Assembly (NCBI RefSeq): GCF_023746535.1
Contig: NZ_CP098747.1
Coordinates: 3,157,001 to 3,221,000 of the forward strand
Reading direction: 5' to 3'
Origin: Sneathiella marina
Lineage (GTDB): Bacteria > Pseudomonadota > Alphaproteobacteria > Sneathiellales > Sneathiellaceae
DNA length: 64,000 bases
The translations under genes were made by a program, and so were the position numbers. This document shows positions 9,311-18,593 of the stretch, one piece after another (the first letter of the stretch is position 1; every line of letters starts with the position of its first letter). Below the pieces are notes generated by a model. That model saw only the letters and a program-made list of their open reading frames with translations. It was not told where the DNA came from and ran no database searches.

Positions 9311-9520
9311 ATGCTCTCATTTTTTTCACCAGGTCAATATGTCCGTCACCCACAGGAACCGGATTGGGGGATCGGGCAGGTGCAGTCGTCTGTTGCGGAC
9401 CGGGTAACAGTTAATTTTGAGCATGCGGGCAAGCAACTTATTATTGCCAGTCTGGTGGAACTCCAGACCATCAGTGCTGAAGAAGCCCGTGCGAGCCGCG
9501 GCGGTAAGAGTAAGGGGTAA
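9311..9520 (+). CDS. DUF3553 family small protein
   Basis: A 69-residue protein beginning MLSFFSPGQYVRHPQEPDWG with a small beta-rich core (GIGQVQSS, RVTVNFEHAGKQLI), the pattern of the DUF3553 family common in Alphaproteobacteria. Function is unknown. The tryptophan-glycine-isoleucine-glycine pattern resembles the CarD/UvrD-tail type of Tudor-like fold, an inference only. I chose the ATG at 9311 over 9293 because AAGAGA lies at a suitable distance. It ends 4 bp before the formate dehydrogenase gene, so the two are probably cotranscribed. Confidence 0.75.
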   Translation: MLSFFSPGQYVRHPQEPDWGIGQVQSSVADRVTVNFEHAGKQLIIASLVELQTISAEEARASRGGKSKG

Positions 9521-9524
9521 GAGG

Positions 9525-11234
9525 ATGTCATCGGGTAAAACGGTTTTTGCTGTGCCTAAGGCACCGGGACGCGGGAAGCGCAAAGCCAGGTATGAGCGCA
9601 AGGGTCGCCAGGTCGATCCGTTTGCGGCGCGGGAGATTGCGACGCTGCTAGGTGATCGCTCCCGCCAGAGGGATCTGTTGATCGAGCATCTGCATTTGAT
9701 TCAGGATACATATGGATTTCTGTCGGCTGCCCATTTGACAGCCCTGGCCGATGAGATGCGGATGGCCCTGGCCGAGGTTTATGAGGTGGCGACCTTCTAT
9801 CATAACTTTGAGGTGGTGAAAGAGGTGGGCGCCGCCCCCGCGGCACTGACTTTAAAGGTTTGCGACAGCCTGAGTTGCGAGATGGCAGGAAGCGTGGCGC
9901 TGCAGCAGGAGCTTGCGGCAAAATATGGTGCAAGCCTACGGGTTACCCATGGTGCCTGCATGGGACGCTGTGAATGCGCGCCTGTCGTCCGGCTGAAAGA
10001 CCGGTATGTTGAAAATGCGACCGTGGCGGATGTGGAAACGGTTGTTGAAGCGGCCAAGATCAATGCGCCCCTTGCCGAGCTCGATGCCCCCTCCTTGAAA
10101 AGCTATCAGGATGCCGGCGGCTTCAAAGCGCTTATGGGCCTGCGCTCCGGTGATCTGACAGCGGAGGCAATTATCGAAACGTTGAGCGATGCGGGACATC
10201 GCGGCCTGGGCGGGGCGGGTTTTCCCCATGCGCTGAAGCTGAACTCCGTGTTGTCCGTACCGGGGCCGCGCTATATGGCGGTCAATGCCGATGAAAGCGA
10301 GCCGGGCACGTTCAAGGACCGGTATTTTATGAACACGAACCCCTATCCGTTTCTGGAAGGGATGCTGATTGCGGCACGGATTGTCGAGGCCGAGGCAATT
10401 TACATCTTCCTGCGCGATGAATATCCGGAAACCGCTCACCTCCTCAGCCATTGTCTGGCCCAGATCCGCGAGGCTGGCCTTGATGACGGACGGACCATCC
10501 ATCTTCGCCGCGGCGCCGGCGCCTATATCTGCGGGGAAGAAAGCGCCATGCTGGAGAGTATTGAAGGCAAGCGCGGCCTGCCGCGGCACAAACCGCCCTT
10601 CCCGGCCCATGTGGGCCTGTTTGGCCAGCCAACCCTGATCAATAATGTGGAAACCCTGTATTGGTTGCCGGACATTATCAACAAGGGAACGGCCTGGTTC
10701 AAGGACGGGGGCCGCAATGGCGGCACCGGCTTTCGCACCTTTTCCTTATCCGGCCATGTGAACAAGCCCGGCGTCTATATCACACCGGCGGGCATCACGG
10801 CGCAGGAGCTGATCGACGAGTTTGGCGGCGGGATGAAAGACGGCCACACGTTTCGCGCCTATTTACCGGGCGGTGCCTCCGGCGGCATCCTGCCCTCCTC
10901 CATGGCTGATATCCCGCTGGATTTCGGCACCTTGGAAAAATACGGCTGCTTTATCGGGTCCGCCGCCGTGATCGTGATCTCCGATCAGGACGATATGAAA
11001 ATGATCGGGCGCAACCTGATGCGTTTCTTTGAAGACGAAAGCTGCGGTCAATGCACCCCCTGCCGGGCGGGTACGGAAAAAGCACTGCAGCTCATGGACG
11101 CGAAACAATGGGATGCGGACCTGCTAACGGAGCTGAGCGATTGTATGCGCGATGCGTCCATCTGCGGACTGGGACAGGCGGCACCGAATGGTCTCCTCTC
11201 GATCCTCAAACATTTCCCGGAGGATGTGCAATGA
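9525..11234 (+). CDS. fdsB: NAD-dependent formate dehydrogenase, fused gamma-beta subunit (FdsG-FdsB)
   Basis: This 569-residue protein joins two electron-transfer subunits that are separate genes in Rhodobacter and Cupriavidus. Residues ~30-180 form a NuoE/FdsG thioredoxin-like [2Fe-2S] domain with Cys in CDSLSCEMAG and GACMGRCECAP. The rest is NuoF/FdsB with GLGGAGFP and AVNADESEPGTFKDR for FMN and NADH, YICGEESAML, and the [4Fe-4S] motif SCGQCTPC plus a distal Cys in ASICGLG. It passes electrons from formate to NAD+. I chose the start at 9525 (GAGG just upstream). The frame extends upstream only as antisense-free coding of the DUF3553 gene. Its stop overlaps fdsA by 4 bp. Confidence 0.93.
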   Translation: MSSGKTVFAVPKAPGRGKRKARYERKGRQVDPFAAREIATLLGDRSRQRDLLIEHLHLIQDTYGFLSAAHLTALADEMRMALAEVYEVATFYHNFEVVKEVGAAPAALTLKVCDSLSCEMAGSVALQQELAAKYGASLRVTHGACMGRCECAPVVRLKDRYVENATVADVETVVEAAKINAPLAELDAPSLKSYQDAGGFKALMGLRSGDLTAEAIIETLSDAGHRGLGGAGFPHALKLNSVLSVPGPRYMAVNADESEPGTFKDRYFMNTNPYPFLEGMLIAARIVEAEAIYIFLRDEYPETAHLLSHCLAQIREAGLDDGRTIHLRRGAGAYICGEESAMLESIEGKRGLPRHKPPFPAHVGLFGQPTLINNVETLYWLPDIINKGTAWFKDGGRNGGTGFRTFSLSGHVNKPGVYITPAGITAQELIDEFGGGMKDGHTFRAYLPGGASGGILPSSMADIPLDFGTLEKYGCFIGSAAVIVISDQDDMKMIGRNLMRFFEDESCGQCTPCRAGTEKALQLMDAKQWDADLLTELSDCMRDASICGLGQAAPNGLLSILKHFPEDVQ

Positions 11235-13990
11235 GTGACATCATCTCCTTTATACTGGACGGCAAGACTGTCTCCGCGACTACAAACGACTCTATCTGGG
11301 ACGTGGCGAAGCGCGAAGGGACAAAAATCCCCCATCTCTGCCACACGGACCGTGTTGGTTTTGAGGCGGACGGCAACTGCCGGGCCTGCATGGTGGAAAT
11401 TGAGGGCGAACGTGTTCTTGCGGCCAGCTGTATCCGGACACCGACCGAAGGTATGGTGGTCAATACGGCCACCGACCGGCCGACCAAGGCCCGGAAAATG
11501 GTGATGGAACTGCTGATCGCCGATCAGCCTGATCGCGCCGCTACCTATGATACGGACAGTCATTTCTGGCAAATGGCTGATCAGCAGCAGATCAAGGATA
11601 GCCGGTTTGACGCCCGAGACATGCCAGGCGATGATCTATCCCATCCGGCCATGGCGGTTAATCTGGATGCCTGTATCAACTGCAACCTCTGCGTCCGGGC
11701 CTGTCGTGACGTGCAGGTCAATGACGTGATCGGCATGGCTGGCCGCGGTGTGGGCTCGAAGATTGTCTTTGATTTTGACGATCCCATGGGGGAGAGTTCC
11801 TGCGTTGGCTGCGGCGAATGTGTGCAAGCCTGCCCGACAGGGGCGTTGCTGGAGAAAACCGTTGTTGGAGATACGCGGATCGACCGCGAGGTTCACAGCG
11901 TCTGCCCGTTCTGCGGTGTGGGCTGTCAGCTGACCTTTAAAATCCGCGATGACAAGATCCTGTATGCGGAAGGCCGGGACGGTCCGGCCAATGAGGAACG
12001 GCTCTGTATCAAGGGCCGTTTCGGCTTCGATTATATCCATAATCCGGAGCGCCTGACCACACCCCTTATACGTAAAGAAGGGATCGCCAAGGATGACGTG
12101 GCCACGCTGGATCCAGCCAACCCACTCACCCATTTCCGCGAAGCCAGCTGGGAAGAAGCCCTTGAACTCGCCGCGAATGGCTTAATCCAGGTCCGCGAGA
12201 CAAAAGGCGGCAATGCCCTTGCAGGATTTGGCTCGGCCAAGGGCTCTAACGAAGAGGCCTATCTCTTCCAGAAACTGGTGCGTACGGGCTTTGGCACCAA
12301 CAATGTCGATCACTGTACGCGGCTATGCCATGCCTCGTCCGTGGCGGCCTTGCTGGAAACGGTGGGTTCGGGAGCGGTCTCGGCGCCGTTTAATGAAGCG
12401 GAAAATGCCGAGGTGATCATGGTCATCGGCTCCAACCCGACCATCAATCATCCCGTAGCAGCGACCTTCTTCAAAAATGCGGTTAAAAAGGGCGCCAAGC
12501 TGATCATCATCGACCCGCGCGGTCAATCGCTGTCCCGTCATGCAACCTATATGCTGCAGGAAAAGCCCGGAACCGACGTGGCCCTGCTCAACTCCATGAT
12601 GCATGTGATTGTCAAAGAAGGTCTTACGGATAAAGACTACATCAAGAACCATACCGAGAATTTTGCCGAGCTGAAAGCTCATCTGGACGGGTTCAGCCCC
12701 GAAGCCATGGAGAAAGTGACCGGTATCGATCCGGATCTGATCCGCGACGTGGCGCGGGAATTCGCCACGGCCAAATCCTCCATCATATTCTGGGGCATGG
12801 GCATCAGCCAGCATGTGCATGGCACGGACAATTCCCGCTGCCTGATCAGCCTGTCCCTGATGACCGGACAGGTCGGGCGCCCCGGAACCGGCCTGCATCC
12901 CCTGCGCGGTCAGAATAACGTGCAAGGGGCTTCCGATGTGGCCCTGATCCCGATGTTCCTGCCCGATTACCAGTCAGTTGAGGATCCCGTCATTCGGGAA
13001 CGGTTCGAGAAATTCTGGAATGCCGATATTGATCCCAATAAAGGCCTCACAGTCGTTGAGATAACCGAAGCCGTGCATAAAGGGACAATCAATGGCATGT
13101 ACATCATGGGTGAAAACCCGGCCATGTCGGACCCCAATGTCAGCCATGCCCGCGAAGCCTTGTCTCTGCTGGATCATCTGGTGGTGCAGGATCTGTTCCT
13201 GACGGAAACCGCGGCCTATGCGGATGTGGTGCTGCCAGCTTCTGCCTGGCCGGAAAAAGATGGCACTGTTACGAATACCAACCGGCAGGTACAAATGGGA
13301 CGCGCCGCTGTTCCCATGCCCGGCGACGCCCGTCAGGACCTCTGGATCATTCAGGAAATGGCAAAGCGTCTCGGGCTTGACTGGAACTACGGTCATGTCA
13401 AAGAGGTGTTTACGGAAATGACCCAGGTAATGGGAAGCATCAAGGGCATCAGCTGGGATCGGCTGGAAAATGCTGATGCGGTTATCTACCCTTGCGAAAG
13501 CCCTGAAGATCCCGGGCAACCGCTGATCTTTACAGAAAATTTTCCAACGAAGAATGGCCTTGGCAAATTTGTTCCAGCCAGCCTGATCTCACCGGATGAA
13601 ACACCGGATCAGGATTTTCCGACAGTTCTCACGACGGGACGCCTGCTGGAGCATTGGCATACCGGCTCCATGACCCGCCGCTCCGAGGTTCTGGATGCGG
13701 TTGAGCCGGAGCCCATTGTCCATATGGCACCGGGCATGATGGAAAATCTTGAGATCCTGCCCGGTGACCTGGTTACCGTAAGTTCGCGTCGTGGCCAGCT
13801 CGATATCAAAGTCCGCGCCGATGGCGGTGTGCAGAACGGCATGATTTTCATCCCCTTCTGCTACGCTGAGGCTGCGGCAAACCTTCTGACCAATGACGCG
13901 CTCGACCCTTTCGGAAAAATTGCCGAGGTCAAATTCTGCGCCGTAAAGGTCGAGAAGAAAAAAATGCCGGAATTGGCAGGAGATCTCTAA
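11231..13990 (+). CDS. fdsA: Formate dehydrogenase alpha subunit, molybdopterin-dependent (FdsA type)
   Basis: The catalytic subunit, 919 residues, cytoplasmic. From the N terminus: a [2Fe-2S] ferredoxin domain (HLCHTD, GNCRACMVEI, AASCIRTP), two [4Fe-4S] ferredoxin clusters (CINCNLCVRACRD and CVGCGECVQACP), the [4Fe-4S] of the bis-MGD domain (CPFCGVGCQ with a later LCIKGRFG), and the catalytic region CTRLCHASSV where Cys replaces the selenocysteine of E. coli FdhF. A C-terminal MGD-binding domain includes TTGRLLEHWHTGSMTRRS. The GTG/ATG choice is clear: ATG at 11231 overlaps the fdsB stop. No fdsD gene follows. Maturation factors mobA and fdhD lie about 10 kb downstream. Confidence 0.95.
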   Translation: MSDIISFILDGKTVSATTNDSIWDVAKREGTKIPHLCHTDRVGFEADGNCRACMVEIEGERVLAASCIRTPTEGMVVNTATDRPTKARKMVMELLIADQPDRAATYDTDSHFWQMADQQQIKDSRFDARDMPGDDLSHPAMAVNLDACINCNLCVRACRDVQVNDVIGMAGRGVGSKIVFDFDDPMGESSCVGCGECVQACPTGALLEKTVVGDTRIDREVHSVCPFCGVGCQLTFKIRDDKILYAEGRDGPANEERLCIKGRFGFDYIHNPERLTTPLIRKEGIAKDDVATLDPANPLTHFREASWEEALELAANGLIQVRETKGGNALAGFGSAKGSNEEAYLFQKLVRTGFGTNNVDHCTRLCHASSVAALLETVGSGAVSAPFNEAENAEVIMVIGSNPTINHPVAATFFKNAVKKGAKLIIIDPRGQSLSRHATYMLQEKPGTDVALLNSMMHVIVKEGLTDKDYIKNHTENFAELKAHLDGFSPEAMEKVTGIDPDLIRDVAREFATAKSSIIFWGMGISQHVHGTDNSRCLISLSLMTGQVGRPGTGLHPLRGQNNVQGASDVALIPMFLPDYQSVEDPVIRERFEKFWNADIDPNKGLTVVEITEAVHKGTINGMYIMGENPAMSDPNVSHAREALSLLDHLVVQDLFLTETAAYADVVLPASAWPEKDGTVTNTNRQVQMGRAAVPMPGDARQDLWIIQEMAKRLGLDWNYGHVKEVFTEMTQVMGSIKGISWDRLENADAVIYPCESPEDPGQPLIFTENFPTKNGLGKFVPASLISPDETPDQDFPTVLTTGRLLEHWHTGSMTRRSEVLDAVEPEPIVHMAPGMMENLEILPGDLVTVSSRRGQLDIKVRADGGVQNGMIFIPFCYAEAAANLLTNDALDPFGKIAEVKFCAVKVEKKKMPELAGDL

Positions 13991-13994
13991 AATA

Positions 13995-14690
13995 ATGACA
14001 ACAAAAATCGGCATACTGCAAACCGGGCATCTTGACGGATATCTGGGCGAAACCTATGGACAATATCCCCAGATGTTTCAAAACCTGCTGGCATCGGAAC
14101 CGTTCGAATACCGAATATACAAAGTTGTGGACGGAGAGTTCCCTGCGAGCCCGACAGAGTGCGACGGGTGGATTATCACCGGCTCCAAGCATGGTGTATA
14201 TGAGGATCATGACTGGATAAAACCATTGGAAGAATTCTGCCGGAAACTTGTCACCGGCAATCAGCCAACAGTCGGCATTTGTTTTGGCCATCAAATCCTG
14301 GCGCAAGCCATGGGGGCCAAAGTCGGTAAGTTTGAAGGCGGTTGGGGCGTTGGCCTGAAAGAGTATGTTTTAAGCGAAACCGGTGAATCAGTTCACCTTC
14401 TGGCCTTTCATCAGGATCAGGTTCTGGAACAGCCCGAAAACACGGACATTCTTATGTCGTCAGATTTCTGCCAGTTTGCCGGTTTAAGATATTCACCTAC
14501 CTGCTATTCCATTCAGCCACATCCTGAACATACCATTCCTTTTATAACTGATCTTATAAAAGTCCGACGTGGTAAAGCGGTGCCCGACGATGTCGCCGAT
14601 GCCGCCTTAGCCAAACCCAATGAGCCGAATGATCAGGCTCGGTTTGGCCAAATGATGGGGGACGTATTGGACGGCAAGTTACGTCTTTGA
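13995..14690 (+). CDS. Type 1 glutamine amidotransferase
   Basis: The 231 residues form a class I glutaminase domain: GWIITGSKHGVYE (oxyanion strand), nucleophile Cys in GICFGHQILAQAMG, and a His-Glu pair in IQPHPEH. It is a stand-alone member of the GMP-synthase-like amidotransferase group (COG0518), whose substrates are mostly unknown. It starts 4 bp after the fdsA stop, so it is likely part of the formate dehydrogenase transcript. A role in cofactor or one-carbon metabolism is possible but not shown by the sequence. Confidence 0.85.
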   Translation: MTTKIGILQTGHLDGYLGETYGQYPQMFQNLLASEPFEYRIYKVVDGEFPASPTECDGWIITGSKHGVYEDHDWIKPLEEFCRKLVTGNQPTVGICFGHQILAQAMGAKVGKFEGGWGVGLKEYVLSETGESVHLLAFHQDQVLEQPENTDILMSSDFCQFAGLRYSPTCYSIQPHPEHTIPFITDLIKVRRGKAVPDDVADAALAKPNEPNDQARFGQMMGDVLDGKLRL

Positions 14691-14716
14691 CTTTCCCCGG
14701 TTATTCATGACTGAAC

Positions 14717-16069
14717 CTATTCAACGACAGCTCTTTCCGCAGAAAACCACGCCCAGATTAATCCTCCTGCGGTTAGAGCAGCGGCTACCATGAAAATGAT
14801 TGCGTAGCTCCCGGTCAGAGCGAATAAAACGCCGCCAATGGCCACGCTGACGGTACCGCCCAGCAATTGTGAGGTCATTAATATACCGCCCGCCTGGCCA
14901 TGCTTTTCCAGCGGCACTGATGCCATGACCGGACGCCGGCCGGCGATAAACAAGGCACAATTGGTAATCCCCCAGGCAATAAATCCCGGGATAAGATATA
15001 GGTAGCTTGCCCCGGACATAAAATATCCCACCCACATCATCCCCAAAACAGTGAGGATCAAACTGATCAATAGAACCGGGCGGGCGCCTATGCGGTCAAC
15101 AATCATCCCTGTCGGAGTACCGGTCAAGGGAGCCATGCCAACGGCGGACAAAAGAATGATCCCTGCCATTAACGGGCTCAGTTTCAGAATATCCTGCAAG
15201 TACAAAGCTCCGAAAATGACAATACACATTTGATTGAACTGGGCGATGAAGATGACGAAGTTGCAAACGGAAAACGTCCCATTGTTGAACAGATCCAGTT
15301 CCATCAAGGGATTTTTCTTCTTGTTCTCGAGAGAGATGAAAACCCCGATGACACCAACACCGCCGATCGCCATTCCAATTATGACAGGACTGGTCCAGCC
15401 CCAATCCGGGCCCTGCATAAGGGCAAAAACGATTAACCCCAGCCCGCCGACCAGGGCCAAAAGACCCGGATAGTCAAATGCTGTTGTTTCTTCATCTTTC
15501 TCGATATCCCGCCAAGTACTGAGAACAATAATTGCAATTGCAATCATAACCGGAATGTTAATCCAGAAAATCCAGCGCCAGGAAAATAGGTCTGTAAAGA
15601 AACCACCGACAAGCGGGCCAATGCCCAGGAAGAAAGTGCCGACAGCACCGTAAATGCCCAGAGCCAGACCGCGCTGTTCAGCCGGGAAGGTGAGGGTAAT
15701 CATGGCAAGTGAAACGGGGAAGATTATTGCAGCTCCGGCACCTTGAAAAATACGGGCGGTCACCATTTCAGCGCCGGAATCCGCAAAACCGCAGGCAAAG
15801 GACGCAGCGCCAAAAACTATCATGCTAAGGGTAAAAAGATTTCTAATCCCAAAAATGTCGCCGAGTTTGCCGCCGACCGCCGCAAGTCCGGTAAAGACCA
15901 GAAGATAGGCATTGATCACCCAATGGGATAACGAATCAGAGAGGCCTAGATCATTTCGTATGGTCGGCAGGGCAACACCAACAACGGTTTCATCCAACAG
16001 GATAATTCCCATGACGCCTCCCATGGCGCCAAGGATCCACCATTTGCGCATGTCGTCACTTATCATCAT
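14717..16069 (-). CDS. MFS transporter, DHA2 (EmrB/QacA-like) family
   Basis: A 450-residue inner-membrane protein with about 14 hydrophobic segments. It starts with IILLDETVVGVALPTIRNDLG, the motif-D1-like first helix of DHA2 exporters, and has GGKLGDIFGIRNLF (motif A) between helices 2 and 3 and a motif C-like GLALGIYGAVGTFFLGIGP. It is the last gene of the mmsA-led run, 20 bp after the enoyl-CoA hydratase. Its substrate is unknown; export of an acid or toxic pathway intermediate is a guess from context. Confidence 0.88.
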   Translation of the reverse strand: MMISDDMRKWWILGAMGGVMGIILLDETVVGVALPTIRNDLGLSDSLSHWVINAYLLVFTGLAAVGGKLGDIFGIRNLFTLSMIVFGAASFACGFADSGAEMVTARIFQGAGAAIIFPVSLAMITLTFPAEQRGLALGIYGAVGTFFLGIGPLVGGFFTDLFSWRWIFWINIPVMIAIAIIVLSTWRDIEKDEETTAFDYPGLLALVGGLGLIVFALMQGPDWGWTSPVIIGMAIGGVGVIGVFISLENKKKNPLMELDLFNNGTFSVCNFVIFIAQFNQMCIVIFGALYLQDILKLSPLMAGIILLSAVGMAPLTGTPTGMIVDRIGARPVLLISLILTVLGMMWVGYFMSGASYLYLIPGFIAWGITNCALFIAGRRPVMASVPLEKHGQAGGILMTSQLLGGTVSVAIGGVLFALTGSYAIIFMVAAALTAGGLIWAWFSAERAVVE

Positions 16070-16089
16070 GCCCCCCTTTGAGTGTTATG

Positions 16090-16830
16090 CTATTCCTTTT
16101 TGAAACTGGAAAGCCGCTCCTCTTCCCCACTTGCTCGGCCCGGGCTGTTGTCACGTTCAAACTGGAGGCCCGCCTTCAAGCCAAATTCCTGCCCTTTGTT
16201 GAGCAGCATCTTGTCGGCCCGCAACGTATGCCAGGAGTTTTCAACCATATCCCGCGCGAGCTGGAGTACGGTTTCCGATAGTATGGGATCCGGCACACAT
16301 TTATTTGCAAGGCCGATTTCAAATGCCTCCTGACCGCCAATGACGCGCCCTGTGTACATCATTTCCTTGGCACACTGAATGCCAACACGGCGGGGTAATC
16401 GCTGGCTCATTCCCCATAGCGGTGTTAGCGCCCATTTTCCATGGGTATCCGCGAATTTTGCCCCCTTTCCGCACACCAGCAAATCACAAGCGAGCGCAAG
16501 TTCCAATGCGCCCGTGTAACAATGCCCGGCGATCTCGCCGATAACCGGTTGCGGTAAATCCTCAATCATTTCAACAGTTTCCGCTTGAAATGCCGGATGA
16601 GGTGCTACGTCACCCGCCTGCATGGCCTTTAAATCATTTCCTGCGGAAAAGGAGCGCCCATTGCCCCGCAGAATGACACATCCAATGGCATCAGATTGCT
16701 GCCGCAGCGCGTCGATATGGTTGCGCAATTCAACGAAAAGCGACGGACTCAATGCATTGAGCGCCTCTGGTCGATTGAGGCTGACAATTGCGATACCATC
16801 TTGATCTTGCCGTGTTACCAGATCTGCCAT
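16090..16830 (-). CDS. Enoyl-CoA hydratase/isomerase family protein
   Basis: A 246-residue crotonase-fold protein. Oxyanion-hole strands are seen as GRSFSAGNDLKAM and EIAGHCYTGALELALACDLLV. A Glu in the latter segment (GALELA) is placed like a catalytic glutamate, but the second usual Glu is unclear, so hydratase, isomerase or thioesterase activity cannot be told apart. In valine breakdown both an enoyl-CoA hydratase and 3-hydroxyisobutyryl-CoA hydrolase are crotonases, which fits the mmsA-mmsB context. A good AAGGAAA lies before the ATG. Confidence 0.85.
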   Translation of the reverse strand: MADLVTRQDQDGIAIVSLNRPEALNALSPSLFVELRNHIDALRQQSDAIGCVILRGNGRSFSAGNDLKAMQAGDVAPHPAFQAETVEMIEDLPQPVIGEIAGHCYTGALELALACDLLVCGKGAKFADTHGKWALTPLWGMSQRLPRRVGIQCAKEMMYTGRVIGGQEAFEIGLANKCVPDPILSETVLQLARDMVENSWHTLRADKMLLNKGQEFGLKAGLQFERDNSPGRASGEEERLSSFKKE

Positions 16831-16857
16831 GATGTTTTCCTTTTTATTATTTGTTAA

Positions 16858-17757
16858 TCAGGACTTGGTCCCGGCCCCAGCCCGGCGACCCATAAAGCGT
16901 TCCCGATAGAATGTATAAACGCCACTGCCTACGATAATCAGGCTGCCAAAAATTGTCCACTGGTCCGGAATGTCTCCAAAAACGATAATACCAAGTATGA
17001 TGGCCCAGAGCAGGATCGTGTATCGAAACGGTGAGGAAAAACTAATGTCGCCGACCCGCATGGTCATAACACTAAACAGATACCCAAATATGACGAAGAC
17101 CGCAGCGCCGGACAGCAAGAATAGCCCTTCCGCAGTTACCGGTTTCCATTCCATGGTAAAAGACAGAACACCGCCGACCGTCAGAATGGCAATTGATGTT
17201 AGTAAGGACACGAAGAGCGAGGGCACGGCCTGGGAGAGCTGGCGCGTTGTTATATCCCGCAACACAATGAAAAAGACGGCGGCAACGGCCCAGAGTGAAA
17301 ATTCGTTAAACCCGTCGGATCCGGGACGGACGATAATAAGCACCCCGATAAACCCCACAGCAATCGCCAGGTATCGCCGCCAGCCAACAGCCTCCCGCAG
17401 GAACAGCGCTCCGGCGAGTGTCACCGCCAAAGGCAACGCCTGCAAGATGGCTGTCGCATTGGCGATCGGCATATTAAAGAGGGCCGTGAGAAAACAAACC
17501 GTTCCCCCAATTTCCCCAATCAGTCGAAGGACCAGCGTTTTCCTGTCCGCCTTGGGTATCCGGAATACAAATGCCTTGTTATATGCCGTTAACGCGCCGA
17601 GCAGGATTGTCGTAAAAATACCCCGCAGGAACATTGCCTGAAACATGCTCAGATGCTCGGCGGCAAGCTTCATGGTGGTATCATTGAGGACGAAGGCGGC
17701 CATGCTGATGGACATGTAAGCGGCGCCGCGCATATTGTCGGAAAGTTGAATTGTCAT
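16858..17757 (-). CDS. EamA/DMT family transporter
   Basis: An inner-membrane protein of about 299 residues with ten hydrophobic helices arranged as two EamA repeats (one around MFLRGIFTTILLGALTAY, the second around VSLLTSIAILTVGGVLSF). DMT transporters usually export metabolites or amino acids. I prefer the ATG at 17757. The frame is open to 17793, but the added 12 residues are Cys-rich and unlike a DMT N terminus. It lies within the mmsA-led run between the hydrolase and the enoyl-CoA hydratase. Confidence 0.85.
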   Translation of the reverse strand: MTIQLSDNMRGAAYMSISMAAFVLNDTTMKLAAEHLSMFQAMFLRGIFTTILLGALTAYNKAFVFRIPKADRKTLVLRLIGEIGGTVCFLTALFNMPIANATAILQALPLAVTLAGALFLREAVGWRRYLAIAVGFIGVLIIVRPGSDGFNEFSLWAVAAVFFIVLRDITTRQLSQAVPSLFVSLLTSIAILTVGGVLSFTMEWKPVTAEGLFLLSGAAVFVIFGYLFSVMTMRVGDISFSSPFRYTILLWAIILGIIVFGDIPDQWTIFGSLIIVGSGVYTFYRERFMGRRAGAGTKS

Positions 17758-17804
17758 ACAGCCATTAATCTCGCAATCGGCGCATAACCGCAAGCTCTAA
17801 CCTG

Positions 17805-18593
17805 CTAGCTAATGTCGCGTAAGAAAGGAACAGAAGCACCAAGAACCATGTCACGTTTTTCAGACCACGGAGAGTGACCGCACCCCGCCAACAGGAGTTT
17901 CTGAAATGATCCACCTGTCGCGCTTTCAATTGTCTCGATTTGCGCAAGGGTTCCATAATTATCGTCGAGCCCCTGAATAACAAAAACCGGCACCGAGATG
18001 GCGGGCAAATAGTTTTCGATATTCCAGCTTCGAAATGCCGGATCCAGCCAGGCATCATTCCATCCGCGAAAAGCAGTCTCCGTATTCATTCCATGGAATT
18101 TTTCAAGCTTGGTTTTCAAGTCAGCTTGATCATATGCGCGTTTCGCAAATCGAATTCCCTGTACGGAAATATCTTCGCAATAGACATGCGGCGCCATGGC
18201 AATCACGGCGCGTGGTGCCGGCAGCTTGGCTGCTCCCGCGTAAATCAGAGATATGGAGGCACCGTCTGAATGGCCAACCAGGGCAAAATTCTCGATTTCG
18301 AAATGCGCCAGGATTTGAGGCAGCATCTCTGTTGCTTCGTGTTGCATGTAATCTAAGGGGCGTGGCAAGTCGCAAGGGCCCGAGCTGCCATATCCCAACC
18401 GGCTATAAACCAAGCCGGGACTTCCCGTCATCTGGCAAAGCTGATCGGGAAAATCTTTCCACAATGCCGCACAGCCGAGGCCCTCATGCATGAAGACGAG
18501 AGTTGGACGACCGTGTTCAGAGGCGGCAATCAGTCGATATTCAATTGCCGACCCTGAAATATCTGCAATATCCGTCTTTATCGCAACGCTCAC
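17805..18593 (-). CDS. Alpha/beta hydrolase
   Basis: A 262-residue hydrolase. Oxyanion region HEGLGCAALWKDFP, nucleophile elbow GHSDGAS (Ser109), acid in VIQGLDDNYG and His in GCGHSPWSEKRD form the expected triad. Its start codon overlaps the mmsB stop by 4 bp, a tight coupling that suggests it acts on a metabolite of the same pathway, perhaps an ester, lactone or CoA thioester. The exact substrate is not evident. The esterase and thioesterase branches of the family cannot be separated by eye. Confidence 0.87.
   Translation of the reverse strand: MSVAIKTDIADISGSAIEYRLIAASEHGRPTLVFMHEGLGCAALWKDFPDQLCQMTGSPGLVYSRLGYGSSGPCDLPRPLDYMQHEATEMLPQILAHFEIENFALVGHSDGASISLIYAGAAKLPAPRAVIAMAPHVYCEDISVQGIRFAKRAYDQADLKTKLEKFHGMNTETAFRGWNDAWLDPAFRSWNIENYLPAISVPVFVIQGLDDNYGTLAQIETIESATGGSFQKLLLAGCGHSPWSEKRDMVLGASVPFLRDIS

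Noticed and set aside
9936-10610. 224-codon minus-strand frame opposite fdsB
   Set aside because: Composition is typical of the reverse of a coding gene, and the plus-strand frame is a clear NuoF-like protein.
11051-11230. 60-residue N-terminal extension of FdsA
   Set aside because: It overlaps the fdsB coding end in another frame. The ATG at 11231 has the classic ATGA overlap and gives the family's N terminus.
12323-12925. 200-codon minus-strand frame inside fdsA
   Set aside because: The plus strand encodes an unmistakable molybdopterin domain there, and the antisense product is His-rich shadow sequence.
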